From contig NZ_CP041335.1 of assembly GCF_008033135.1 (NCBI RefSeq), forward strand, positions 2,237,925 through 2,301,924: 64,000 bases of DNA. The letters are read 5' to 3'. The notes under the pieces were generated by a model. It was not told the origin of the DNA. It made no database searches and worked only from the letters and a program-made list of their open reading frames with translations. The position numbers were made by a program, and so were the translations under genes. Shown here piece after piece: positions 9,518-18,770 of the stretch. The DNA comes from Chitinolyticbacter meiyuanensis. Its GTDB lineage: Bacteria > Pseudomonadota > Gammaproteobacteria > Burkholderiales > Chitinibacteraceae. Every line of letters begins with the position of its first letter. Position 1 is the stretch's first letter.

Positions 9518-10690
9518 TTACAAAACGTTCAATGCCTCGTAGCAGGCACCCATCGTGTGGTAATCGGTCTTGCCCGCTGGTGACTTCTCGTCAGTGACCT
9601 TGCTGTTGTCGGGCGCGAGGATGCGGTACCAGGCGCCATGCTGGTGATCGACGAAATGCTGCCAGCTGTATGCCCAGATCCGCTCATACCATTGCCAGTA
9701 TTGATCTTCACCGCTGGCATGGGCGAGCAGGGCAGCAGCGGCGAAGGATTCGGCCTGGACCCAGAAATACTTGTCCTCATCGTACGGCGCGCCAGCAAGG
9801 TCGTAGCCGTAGATCAGTCCGCCATGGCGCGCGTCCCAGCCGTACTGCATTGCCACATCGAACAATTCGCGCGCGCGCGCCAGGTGCCACGGTGCCGGAT
9901 CGTGCCGATCAAGGATTAGCAGCAGCTTGGCCCATTCGGTCTGGTGGCCGGTCTGGAAGCCCCAAGGGCGGAAGATATTGGTCTTGTCACCCTTGTTGTA
10001 CTCGAGGTCAGGCTGCCAGTCGGTGCGGAAGTGCTCCCACACTTGGCCTGTGGTCAGCGCGGCCTGGCGCCGGGTGAAGTGGTCCGCCAGCTGCCGGGCG
10101 CGATCAAGGTAGCGTGCTTCGCCGGTGGCTTCGAAGGCGGCCAGCATGGCTTCGCAGCCATGCATGTTGTCGTTCTGGCCGCGGTAATCGGTCAGTGTCC
10201 AGTCCGGCAGGGCCTCGCTGGCGTACACGCCGTGTTCGGGCAGCCAGAAGCGCTGCTCCATCAAGTCATAGGTTTCGGCGATCCAGCCGCGCGCTTCTTC
10301 GATGCCGGCTTTCAGCCCGCAGGCGTAGGCCAGCATCACGAAGGCGAGGCCATAGCAGTGGTTGGTGGCATCGAGCACGTCATTGCCCTTGACCAGCCAG
10401 GCGTAGCCACCGGTGGCCGGATTGCGGTGTATGTCGCGCAGGAAGGCCAGGCCGTGGCGCACCCGTTGCTGATACTCGGGTGCGCCGAAGGCCTTGTAGG
10501 CCATCGCGTAGTTGAAGACGAAGCGGGTGGACGAAACGAGGTGGCGCGTCTCAGTGTCGTAGACGGTGCCGTCGTCCTTGTAGAAATGGTAGAAACCGCC
10601 GGCCGGATCGACGGCGCGCGGATCGTAGAACGCCATGGTGTGGCGGATGTGGTCGAGCAGGAAATCGCGGCTACGGAAGTTCGGGTTCAT
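9518..10690 (-). CDS. AGE-family sugar epimerase/isomerase
   Basis: The 390-residue product belongs to the acylglucosamine 2-epimerase (alpha/alpha six-barrel) superfamily, which includes GlcNAc 2-epimerases, cellobiose or mannobiose 2-epimerases and mannose isomerases (YihS type). Family blocks are visible: TRFVFNYAMAYKAFG, HCYGLAFVMLAYACG, GFQTGHQTEWAKLLL with its conserved GHxxE, KYFWVQAESFAAA, and the C-terminal DYHTMGACYEAL. There is no signal peptide, so it acts in the cytoplasm. The ATG is 16 bp downstream of the glycoside hydrolase stop; a TTG further upstream would overlap that gene. The pairing suggests it processes a sugar released by the hydrolase. Substrate cannot be decided from motifs alone. 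Confidence 0.85.
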   Translation of the reverse strand: MNPNFRSRDFLLDHIRHTMAFYDPRAVDPAGGFYHFYKDDGTVYDTETRHLVSSTRFVFNYAMAYKAFGAPEYQQRVRHGLAFLRDIHRNPATGGYAWLVKGNDVLDATNHCYGLAFVMLAYACGLKAGIEEARGWIAETYDLMEQRFWLPEHGVYASEALPDWTLTDYRGQNDNMHGCEAMLAAFEATGEARYLDRARQLADHFTRRQAALTTGQVWEHFRTDWQPDLEYNKGDKTNIFRPWGFQTGHQTEWAKLLLILDRHDPAPWHLARARELFDVAMQYGWDARHGGLIYGYDLAGAPYDEDKYFWVQAESFAAAALLAHASGEDQYWQWYERIWAYSWQHFVDHQHGAWYRILAPDNSKVTDEKSPAGKTDYHTMGACYEALNVL

Positions 10691-10706
10691 GGTCGGGCCT
10701 GTGTAT

Positions 10707-13700
10707 TCAACTGACGGCAACAGGATGATCGTTCAGCGTGGCGACGAGCTCGCCGGCGCCATCGGTGGCAAACAGCAGCGCGCGCCCCGCGGGCAGGGTC
10801 AACCGATAGCGTCGTTCGCTGGCGTGGTCGGTGAAATCGAGTGCCTCATCCTCGCCCGCTTCGGACACCAGTACCCACAGCGCGCCCTCGGCCATGGTCT
10901 GCTTCTCGATGTAGATGCCGGACTGACGTCCGCTGTGCCACAGCAAGGGTGGGGTGATGCCGGAAACGTGCAATGCGTGGTCGTACAGCGCAGCCACCGG
11001 TTCGACGCGATCGTTCATCTCCGCCGGCAGCGGGCACCACAGCAGCGTGCCGCTGCCATGCGGTTTGCGCATGAAGCGGGCGGCGGGCTCGGCTTCGACG
11101 ATCTCCTTGGCGAGCCGGGCCGTCTTGTCGCCGCCGAAGGACAGCCAGTAGCGGGTGCCTGCGATGTCGAGCCGTTCCTCGCGCGCAAGATTGGCGGTCA
11201 GCGTGGCGCCAAATGGTGCGCGCGCTGCCGTATGCCAGTATTCGTTCAGCGACAGCGGGCCAGTCACCAGCAGCGTGGCACCGCTGTGGAACACGTAGTC
11301 GGAGAGCTTGGCCCAGGCAATCTCGGCAAGCGCATGCGGGCTTGGCAGGATGATCAGCTGCGGCGCCAGCGTGGCCAGGTCGTCGAGCTGGTATTCGCCG
11401 ATGCTGGCGAACGGCTGCTTGAGCTCGTAGGCCAACGCCCGCGTAGCGCGTTGCGTCGCTTCCACTGCGAAGCGACGGTTGCCGTAGTCGTTGCTGTAGG
11501 GGTAGACCACGGCCACGCTCGCCTGGCGTCGCTCGCGCAGCAGGCTGCCCACCTGGGCAAAGAACGCGCCGAAGGCCCAGGTCACCGCGGCCTCGGGCTT
11601 GTGCGTGCCATCGGCGCGCAAGGCACCGATGTGCGATTCGTTGAGGTTGTCCATGTGGTAGTTGATCTGCCAGATCCACTGGACCGCGCCGGCACCGCCG
11701 CCAGCGAAGGCGTAGGCGTATTTGCGTTCCAGCAGGTGTGCCAGTTCCACTTCGCTGCGTTTGCTGCGGCCGGTGGGGGCCTCCACATGCATGATGCCGG
11801 TTTCCTGTACCAGCATCGGCTTGCCCGGCACCTTGGCGAACAACGTGTCCCACAGCAGCGCGTCGTTCAGCCACCAGCTGTGGTTGTTGGTGTAGTCGAT
11901 CGCGCTGGCAAAGAAGGCGTTGGCCGGGCGTTGCAGGCCCAATGCTTCGTCCTGGCCCACGGTGACGAGGGCGCCGGGTGCCAAGTGGCGGATGAAATCG
12001 GCCATCTCGCGTGCCCAGCCGGCGAAGGCGGCCTGGCTGAACAAGGTGTAGTCGAGCCAGATGCCGTGGCCCTTCACCGCGATCTCGGTGGTGTTGAAAC
12101 CGACTTCGGTCGGCTCCGGCGGGTGCACCGCCGACCAATCGGGCAGCACCGCGTTGCTGACGTCCCACAGCGGTGCCAGCAGGGCGATGTCGCCATGGCG
12201 CTCCTGCAGCCAGGCGCGGAAAGCGGCGGCTTCATGGGCGTCGCCATGGCTGCGCGGCCCCTCGAACACTCGCTTGGGATCGAACATCGAGGGCTCGTTG
12301 ATCAAATCCCAGTGCACGTGCGTGCTGCTGGCGTGGCGCCGCACGATGGCGGCGATCAACCGCTTCTGCGCCGCGCGCGCGCGCGGGTCGAGATAGGGGT
12401 TGCCGCCTTCCCAGCATTCCGGCGTGAAGGCGAAGAAGGTGAAGGTCACTTCCAGGCCATGGCGGGCCGCGGTGAGCAGGAAGGCATCGATGGCGCGCAG
12501 CAACGGCTCGCTCGGCTCGCCGTCGATGAACATGGCCTGGCGCCAGCCGGTCCAGATGCCGGTGCGGATCAGGTTGACGCCACCGGCGGCAAACGCGGCG
12601 AAATCGGCATCCCAGTCGGCCACGTTGGGCAACTGCAGGAATTTGCGATGCACCGTCGGCGCCATATAGGTCATGCCGACGATGGGCTGCGGTGCGCCAG
12701 TACGCTCGAAATAATCCGGGCCGACGCCAAGGCGTTCGCCCCGGGCCAGCAGTGGGCGATCCATGCCCCAGAAGCCCTGGCGCAGTTGCCGGACCTCGTC
12801 GCCGCAGCGCAGCGTTGCGGTCACGACATAGAGGCCAGGCTCGATCACCAGATCGAGCGGCAGGGCGATGCGCTGCGGGTAGCGGTCGACCGTTACGGTC
12901 TGCTGCAGTTGCGCAAGTGGCGCGCCATCGCGCGACACCATCAGCTCAAGCTGCCATGGTTCGGCCGGGCGGGCCGCGCCCAGCTGCTCTGCCGTAAGGA
13001 TCAACGACGGCTTGTCGCCCGGTTGCCAGCAGGCGAGATCGGGTTGCAGTCGCAGCTCGGTGACACCGGCCGCCGCGCGCGCAGCACAATCCTGCAGCAG
13101 TCGCATGCCGCCCCGTTCCCAGAAGCTGGCATCGGCGCGCTGGTTGATGAAAATCCAGCGTCCGCCGGCATGGCGGCCTCGCAGTGTTTCCAGCAACACC
13201 ACCGGTGCTGCGACTGGCCGGCCGGCCGCATCCTCGGCAATCACCAATGGCTGGATCACGGCATCGATCGGTCCGGCAGAGCCCGACTCGGCCGGATGAT
13301 CGCTGCTGGTGGTCGGGCGCAGCACGAAGCCCCGGGTCGGCGCACGGCTCAGGCAGGCCAGCGTATCGTTCAGCCACGGTAGCGCGGGCGAGGCAATGAG
13401 CTGCTGCCAGTCGTTGCTGGGCACAGGCAGCGCCTCGTGGATATGCAGCTCGCGCAAATAGGCCAGTTGTTCGGGCTGACCGGGCTCGGCAGGCCATGGG
13501 TGCATCAGTGGCGCATCGCCCAGCACCACCAGGCCGCCGCCGCGCTCGAGGAAGGCGAGGATCGCTTGCCACGCAACGCGCGGCACATGGTTGCCACTGA
13601 CCAGGATCAGCGTGGCGGGCAGGGCGCTTGCAGACAATTGCGCAGCGAGGCTGTCGCCATCGCACACCGCAGCGATGCGCTGCAGTTCGACAAGGGCAGT

Positions 13701-13754
13701 GGCCGGCAAGGCCGGGCCGGGCAGGCGGGGGTCGTACCAGGCGATCAACCGCAT
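10707..13754 (-). CDS. Large clan-A glycoside hydrolase, GH42/GH164-like architecture
   Basis: The 1015-residue cytoplasmic protein (no signal peptide) has an N-terminal domain of ~330 residues rich in beta structure, a TIM-barrel glycosidase domain, and a C-terminal region resembling the glutamine-amidotransferase-like fold seen after the barrel in GH42 enzymes (VVYPYSNDYGNRRF, APQLIILPSPHAL). Clan-A catalytic residues are apparent: acid/base Glu in HWDLINEPSMF (about residue 487) and nucleophile Glu in MLVQETGIMHVE (about residue 651). The start has AAGGAG at the right distance. It is followed directly by an AGE-family gene. Beta-galactosidase or beta-mannosidase activity are the leading possibilities; the exact GH family needs a profile search. 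Confidence 0.8.
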   Translation of the reverse strand: MRLIAWYDPRLPGPALPATALVELQRIAAVCDGDSLAAQLSASALPATLILVSGNHVPRVAWQAILAFLERGGGLVVLGDAPLMHPWPAEPGQPEQLAYLRELHIHEALPVPSNDWQQLIASPALPWLNDTLACLSRAPTRGFVLRPTTSSDHPAESGSAGPIDAVIQPLVIAEDAAGRPVAAPVVLLETLRGRHAGGRWIFINQRADASFWERGGMRLLQDCAARAAAGVTELRLQPDLACWQPGDKPSLILTAEQLGAARPAEPWQLELMVSRDGAPLAQLQQTVTVDRYPQRIALPLDLVIEPGLYVVTATLRCGDEVRQLRQGFWGMDRPLLARGERLGVGPDYFERTGAPQPIVGMTYMAPTVHRKFLQLPNVADWDADFAAFAAGGVNLIRTGIWTGWRQAMFIDGEPSEPLLRAIDAFLLTAARHGLEVTFTFFAFTPECWEGGNPYLDPRARAAQKRLIAAIVRRHASSTHVHWDLINEPSMFDPKRVFEGPRSHGDAHEAAAFRAWLQERHGDIALLAPLWDVSNAVLPDWSAVHPPEPTEVGFNTTEIAVKGHGIWLDYTLFSQAAFAGWAREMADFIRHLAPGALVTVGQDEALGLQRPANAFFASAIDYTNNHSWWLNDALLWDTLFAKVPGKPMLVQETGIMHVEAPTGRSKRSEVELAHLLERKYAYAFAGGGAGAVQWIWQINYHMDNLNESHIGALRADGTHKPEAAVTWAFGAFFAQVGSLLRERRQASVAVVYPYSNDYGNRRFAVEATQRATRALAYELKQPFASIGEYQLDDLATLAPQLIILPSPHALAEIAWAKLSDYVFHSGATLLVTGPLSLNEYWHTAARAPFGATLTANLAREERLDIAGTRYWLSFGGDKTARLAKEIVEAEPAARFMRKPHGSGTLLWCPLPAEMNDRVEPVAALYDHALHVSGITPPLLWHSGRQSGIYIEKQTMAEGALWVLVSEAGEDEALDFTDHASERRYRLTLPAGRALLFATDGAGELVATLNDHPVAVS

Positions 13755-14012
13755 GGGAGGCTCCTTTGGGCAGATTGCCGTGCGTATGGACGGCGCCCAT
13801 CCGCCCCGATAATGTAAGGGAGCGCTGATGGGCCGTCTGTAAGTGCTACTCGGGCTTGCATTGCCGCGATACACGCGCTACAGCTTGGCTTAACATTGCC
13901 TGCGTTAATGATGTCCGACCCGGCGGGGCTGGCTTGTCATGCATCGCGGGCGGCTTTTAGTATGGACAAGAAATAACGGCTAGGCCGTTGACCTAATGAT
14001 CAGGGGAAAACG

Positions 14013-14453
14013 ATGAAAAGAACGATGCTGATCTTGTCGTTGTGCTGTCTTGCAGCCACGGCCAGTGCCGAAATCTACAAGTGGAAGGATGCAGATGGCC
14101 GCATCCATTATTCCGATACACCACCGCCGGACCAGAAGAAGGCCAAGGTGATCAACACCAAGGAGCTGCCGGTCAGCTCGTTGCCGGCCGATCGCAAGAC
14201 CGCGGCACCGGCTGCTGCCGGTGAGAAGCCTGCCGAGGCGGCCAAGCCGGCTGAAGCCGCCAAGGCCGATCCGGCCGCCGCGCAGAAGGATCCGGCCGCT
14301 TGCGAGGCCGCGGTGAAGCGCAATGCTTTCCTCAAGAACAACAAGATCTACAAGGCAATCAACGAGAAGGGCGAGGTCGAGTTCATGGAGGCCGAGCGCC
14401 GCAAGCAGGAACTCGCCAAGAATGAGGAAGATTTGAAGAAGTTCTGCCCCTGA
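14013..14453 (+). CDS. DUF4124 domain-containing periplasmic protein
   Basis: A 146-residue secreted protein. The signal peptide (MKRTMLILSLCCLAATASA) is followed by the DUF4124 motif IYKWKDADGRIHYSDTPP, then a low-complexity Ala/Pro/Lys segment with PAEAAKPAEAAKADPAAA repeats, and a charged C-terminal part with Cys residues near positions 97 and 145. The ATG has a purine-rich AGGGGAAAA upstream. Function is unknown; such proteins are common in beta- and gammaproteobacteria. It is transcribed alone, divergently from the glycoside hydrolase, and ends in an intrinsic terminator. Confidence 0.88.
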   Translation: MKRTMLILSLCCLAATASAEIYKWKDADGRIHYSDTPPPDQKKAKVINTKELPVSSLPADRKTAAPAAAGEKPAEAAKPAEAAKADPAAAQKDPAACEAAVKRNAFLKNNKIYKAINEKGEVEFMEAERRKQELAKNEEDLKKFCP

Positions 14454-14476
14454 GCGGCTTCGATATCAGCGCAATG

Positions 14477-14508
14477 CACGCCCGCTTCTGCGGGCGTGTT
14501 GCTTTTCT
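14477..14508 (+). terminator. Terminator after the DUF4124 gene
   Basis: Stem CACGCCCGC/GCGGGCGTG with loop TTCT, followed by TTGCTTTT. It separates this gene from the convergent dehydrogenase gene. Confidence 0.8.
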
Positions 14509-14512
14509 AGCT

Positions 14513-15634
14513 TCAGCGCGGCTTCACCCGCAGCACCCGACCGTCGTCCTCGTCGGTCAGCAGATAGACCCAGCCATCCGGCCCCTGGCGTACGTCGCGC
14601 ACCCGTTGCTTGAGATCGGGCAGCAGCCGCTCCTCCGCAAGCACCCGGTTCCCCTGCAGTGACAAGCGCACCAGCAGCTGTTCCTTGAGTGCGCCGACCA
14701 GCAGGCTGCCCTGCCAGCCTGGATAGCGGTTGCCGGTATAGAAGGTCATTCCTGAGGGGGCGATCGACGGATCCCAGTAGTACAGCGGTTGCTCCATGCC
14801 GGCCTTGGCGGTGCCGTCGCCAATGGAGAGGCCGGAATAATCGCGACCATAGGTGATCACCGGCCAGCCATAGTTGCGCCCTGCTTGCGGCAGGTTGATC
14901 TCATCACCGCCGCGTGCCCCATGCTCGATGGTCCACAACGCGCCGCTACCGGGATGGACGGCTGCAGATTGCGGATTGCGATGGCCGTAGCTCCAGATCT
15001 GAGGCAGCGCACCTTTGCGGTTGACGAAGGGGTTGTCTGCCGGGATGCGCCCATCTGCCTCGATGCGTAGCACCTTGCCGAAGCTGGCATCAAGTTCCTG
15101 GGCGCGATCGCGCTGGTAGCGCTCGCCCATGGTGACGAACAACCTGCCGTCGCGCGCAAACGCCAGTCGGCTGCCAAAGTGGGCGCCGCCCACCGTCTTT
15201 GGTTGCTGCCGCAGGATCACCGTCAGCGCTTCCAGTCGTGTCGTGCCGCCGGCTTCCACCAGCTTCGCCCTGGCCACTGCGGTGCCGGCGAGGTTGTTGT
15301 CGCCCGGCTCGGCATAGCTCAGGTAGACGAGGCGATTTCGGGCGAAGGCGTGATCGAGCGCTACATCGAGCAGGCCGCCCTGGCCGCTGGCGTAGACCTG
15401 CGGCACGCCGGCAATCGGCGCGGACAACTTGCCATCCGCGCCGACCAGCCGCAGCCGCCCCGGGCGTTCGGTCACCAGCATCCGGCCATCAGGCAGGAAG
15501 GCGAGGCTCCACGGATGCTCCAGTCCGCTGACTACCGTCTCGGTGGTGTAGCCCCGGTTCACCGTCGGCGGCAGACCGGCATAGGCCCAAGTCGTGGTGG
15601 CGAGCAGCAGCACTGCGAACAGACGCAACATCAT
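14513..15634 (-). CDS. Soluble aldose dehydrogenase, PQQ-dependent (YliI/Asd type)
   Basis: A 373-residue periplasmic protein with signal peptide (MMLRLFAVLLLATTTWAYA). The six-bladed beta-propeller of the soluble PQQ glucose/aldose dehydrogenase family is recognisable from GLEHPWSLAFLPDGRMLVTE, QGGLLDVALDHAF, VGGAHFGSRLAFARDGRLF, SYGHRNPQSAAVHP, EHGARGGDEIN and GRNYGWPVITYG. Members oxidise aldoses with PQQ as cofactor. GGAGG precedes the first of two adjacent ATG codons. No PQQ biosynthesis genes are in the window, so cofactor supply is unknown. It ends just beyond the terminator shared with the convergent DUF4124 gene. Confidence 0.9.
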   Translation of the reverse strand: MMLRLFAVLLLATTTWAYAGLPPTVNRGYTTETVVSGLEHPWSLAFLPDGRMLVTERPGRLRLVGADGKLSAPIAGVPQVYASGQGGLLDVALDHAFARNRLVYLSYAEPGDNNLAGTAVARAKLVEAGGTTRLEALTVILRQQPKTVGGAHFGSRLAFARDGRLFVTMGERYQRDRAQELDASFGKVLRIEADGRIPADNPFVNRKGALPQIWSYGHRNPQSAAVHPGSGALWTIEHGARGGDEINLPQAGRNYGWPVITYGRDYSGLSIGDGTAKAGMEQPLYYWDPSIAPSGMTFYTGNRYPGWQGSLLVGALKEQLLVRLSLQGNRVLAEERLLPDLKQRVRDVRQGPDGWVYLLTDEDDGRVLRVKPR

Positions 15635-15685
15635 GTTCCTCCAAGGAAGTGGATTATTGCGGCGCCATTCTCCGGGACCAGCGCG

Positions 15686-18499
15686 CTAGCCAAGCAGGCC
15701 GCGCAGCACGTAGGGCAGGATGCCGCCATGCCGGTAGTACTCGACCTCGATCGGCGTATCGATGCGCGAACGTACCGTCACATCCTGCGTGCTGCCGTCG
15801 GCACGGTGGATACGCAGCGTCAGGTCCTGTTGCGGCCGCAAGCCCGTTTCGACGCCGACGATATCGAAGGTTTCCTCACCGTTCAGCTTGAGGCTTTCGT
15901 GGCTGTCCTTGCCGAGGAACTGCAATGGCAGCACGCCCATGCCGACCAGATTGGAGCGATGGATCCGCTCAAAGCTTCTGGCGATCACCGCCTTCACGCC
16001 GAGCAGCATGGTGCCCTTGGCCGCCCAGTCGCGGCTGGAGCCGGTGCCGTACTCCTCGCCGGCGAATACGATGGTGGACACCCCACGCGCCTGCCAGGCC
16101 TGGGCTGCCTCGAACACGGTGGTCTGCACGCCATCGAGCAGCGTGTAGCCGCCCTCGATCCGGCTGCCATCCGCTTTGGGCGGCAGCATCAGGTTCTTCA
16201 CCCGCACATTGGCGAAGGTGCCGCGGATCATGATGTCGTGGTTGCCGCGGCGGCTGCCGTAGCTGTTGAAGTCCTGCCGGCCCACGCCATGGGCGATCAG
16301 GTACTGCCCTGCGGGTGTCTTTTCGCCGAAGGCCCCGGCCGGGCTGATATGGTCGGTGGTGACCGAGTCGCCGAGGATCAGCAACGCGCGGGCTGCCTGG
16401 ATCTGCGGAATGGTGCCTAGCTCGTGGCTGAATGCCTCGAAGAACGGCGGCTGGGCGATATAGGTGGAATCGGGCCAGGAATACACGTCGCCGGTGGGAG
16501 CGGGAATGGCGTTCCACAGATCGAGATCGCGGGTGAAATCCCGATAGCGTTCGCGGAAAGTGGCTGGATCGAGCGCAAACGGCAGCAGCGCGGCGATCTC
16601 ATCGGTGCTCGGCCAGATGTCGCGCAGATAGACCGGCGTGCCGTCCTTGCCATTGCCGAGCGGCTCGGTGGTGAGGTCGATATTGGCGCGACCGGCGATG
16701 GCGAAGGCGACCACCAGCGGTGGGCTCGCCAGGAAGTTGGCGCGGATGTTCGGGTGGATGCGCGCCTCGAAGTTGCGGTTGCCAGACAGCACCGCTGCGG
16801 CGATCACGTCGTGCTGGACGATGGCCTCATTCAGCTCGGGCGTCAGATCGCCGGCGTTGCCAATACAGGTGGTGCAGCCGTAGCCAGCCAGTGCAAAGCC
16901 GAGCTGGGCCAATGGTTGCAATAGGCCGGTCTTTTCCAGGTAATCGGTGACCACGCGAGAGCCTGGCGCGAGGCTGGTCTTGATATGCGGCCGCACCGCA
17001 AGGCCACGCGCGACCGCTTTCTTGGCCAGGAGGCCCGCCGCCAGCAGCACGCCGGGGTTGGAGGTGTTGGTGCAACTGGTGATGGCGGCAATCAGCACAT
17101 CGCCGTGGCCCAGATCCACCCCTGCATCGTGGCCAGTGTCGATCTGGTCCGGCGTCGGGCGGTTGTCCACCATTTCGCGCTCGTGGCGGGGGGCGCCGGC
17201 TGGTGCGCTCTGCTTCACCTCCTGGCGTGGCTGTTCTGCCGTGTAGCCCACCGTCACGCGCTCGGTCAGCGTGGCTGCATCCTTGCCGAAGCCATTCTTG
17301 GCCGGCGCGGCACAGAACAGCGTCTCGAAGTTCTTTCTCATGTCCGACAGCACGATGCGATCCTGTGGCCGCTTCGGGCCGGCAAGGCTGGGCACGATGC
17401 TGTCGAGATCGAGCTTGAGGGTGCGGCTGTAGTCGATCTCGCCGGCAAGCGGCACGCCGAACAGCTGCTGCGCCTTGAAGTAGGCTTCGAACAGCGCGAT
17501 TTCCTCATCGGTGCGCCCGGTGCCGCGCAGATAGGCGAGGGTTTTTTCATCCACCGGGAAGAAACCCATGGTGGCGCCATATTCCGGGGCCATGTTGGCG
17601 ATGGTGGCGCGATCGGTGACGGTGAGGCTGGCGGTGCCGGTCCCGAAGAATTCGACGAACTGGCCGACCACCTTTTCGTGGCGCAGCAGCTCGGTCACGG
17701 TCAGCACCAGGTCGGTGGCGGTCACGCCTTCGCGCAGCTTGCCGGTGAGCTCGACGCCGACCACGTCGGGCGTGAGGAAATACACCGGCTGGCCCAGCAT
17801 GGCCGCCTCGGCCTCGATGCCGCCCACGCCCCAGCCGACCACGCCCACGCCGTTGATCATCGTGGTGTGGCTGTCGGTACCAACCAAGGTATCCGGATAG
17901 ACCACGCCGTCCTTCACCTGCACGCCGCGGAACAGGTATTCCAGGTTCACCTGGTGGACGATGCCGATGCCCGGCGGCACCACCTTGAAGGTGTCGAACG
18001 CCTGCATGCCCCATTTCATGAACTGGTAGCGCTCGTGGTTGCGCTGGAACTCCAGCTCCATATTGCGGCGTAGCGCATCCGGCGTGCCGAATACGTCCAC
18101 CTGCACCGAGTGATCGACGACGAGGTCTACCGGCACCAGTGGCTCGATCAGCGTGGGATCGCGCCCCAGTGCCGCGGCGGCGCTGCGCATGGCGGCCAGA
18201 TCCGCCAGCAGTGGCACGCCCGTGAAATCCTGCAGCACCACCCGCGCCACGGTGAACGGGATCTCATCGACACGCGTTGCCTTGGGTGACCAGTTGGCAA
18301 GCTGGCGCACGTGTTCCTCGGTCACCCGGATGCCATCGCAATGCCGCAACACGGCTTCGAGTACCAGCCGGATCGACACCGGCAGGCGCGATACCGGGCC
18401 GACGCCCGCCTCCTCCAGCGCCGGCAGGCTGTAGTAGTCCAGCGAGGAGCCGCTGGGAGAGGGAAGCTGGCGGCGCAGCGTGTGCGGTGTGATCGGCAT
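15686..18499 (-). CDS. acnA: Aconitate hydratase A
   Basis: AcnA interconverts citrate and isocitrate in the TCA cycle; this type is related to the eukaryotic iron regulatory proteins. The 937-residue protein contains [20 protein letters not shown], the cluster ligands in [10 protein letters not shown] and [10 protein letters not shown], the [20 protein letters not shown] region and the C-terminal swivel domain ([35 protein letters not shown]). The start has AAGGAG 10 bp upstream. It may be co-transcribed with the downstream PQQ-type dehydrogenase gene, 51 bp away. A second, unrelated-type aconitase (acnB) lies at 32.3 kb. Confidence 0.97.
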   Translation of the reverse strand: MPITPHTLRRQLPSPSGSSLDYYSLPALEEAGVGPVSRLPVSIRLVLEAVLRHCDGIRVTEEHVRQLANWSPKATRVDEIPFTVARVVLQDFTGVPLLADLAAMRSAAAALGRDPTLIEPLVPVDLVVDHSVQVDVFGTPDALRRNMELEFQRNHERYQFMKWGMQAFDTFKVVPPGIGIVHQVNLEYLFRGVQVKDGVVYPDTLVGTDSHTTMINGVGVVGWGVGGIEAEAAMLGQPVYFLTPDVVGVELTGKLREGVTATDLVLTVTELLRHEKVVGQFVEFFGTGTASLTVTDRATIANMAPEYGATMGFFPVDEKTLAYLRGTGRTDEEIALFEAYFKAQQLFGVPLAGEIDYSRTLKLDLDSIVPSLAGPKRPQDRIVLSDMRKNFETLFCAAPAKNGFGKDAATLTERVTVGYTAEQPRQEVKQSAPAGAPRHEREMVDNRPTPDQIDTGHDAGVDLGHGDVLIAAITSCTNTSNPGVLLAAGLLAKKAVARGLAVRPHIKTSLAPGSRVVTDYLEKTGLLQPLAQLGFALAGYGCTTCIGNAGDLTPELNEAIVQHDVIAAAVLSGNRNFEARIHPNIRANFLASPPLVVAFAIAGRANIDLTTEPLGNGKDGTPVYLRDIWPSTDEIAALLPFALDPATFRERYRDFTRDLDLWNAIPAPTGDVYSWPDSTYIAQPPFFEAFSHELGTIPQIQAARALLILGDSVTTDHISPAGAFGEKTPAGQYLIAHGVGRQDFNSYGSRRGNHDIMIRGTFANVRVKNLMLPPKADGSRIEGGYTLLDGVQTTVFEAAQAWQARGVSTIVFAGEEYGTGSSRDWAAKGTMLLGVKAVIARSFERIHRSNLVGMGVLPLQFLGKDSHESLKLNGEETFDIVGVETGLRPQQDLTLRIHRADGSTQDVTVRSRIDTPIEVEYYRHGGILPYVLRGLLG

Positions 18500-18770
18500 G
18501 GTGCACTCCTTGTTAGGGTGTCGGAGGTGCGACCCGGGAAGACATCCAGGGTTCGCGTGAGGCGAGGGCGACGGCGATATACGCAGTTTGCATACCGTGT
18601 TGACTGCCGTTCAGCCGCTGGAACGAAAGCCAGACTCGCATTGGATACCGGTCAGTTTTTATAAAGCATAGATCGGCATAGCCGAGTGCAATTCTTACTG
18701 ATTACAAGGCGGGGGTATCAGTGCACCCTGCCATATTCGACCCGCTGCGGGTATGACGGAGATTCGCTGG

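Noticed and set aside
10635..13382. 915-codon open frame antisense to the glycoside hydrolase
   Set aside because: The minus-strand frame has catalytic motifs and a good ribosome binding site; the opposite frame has neither.
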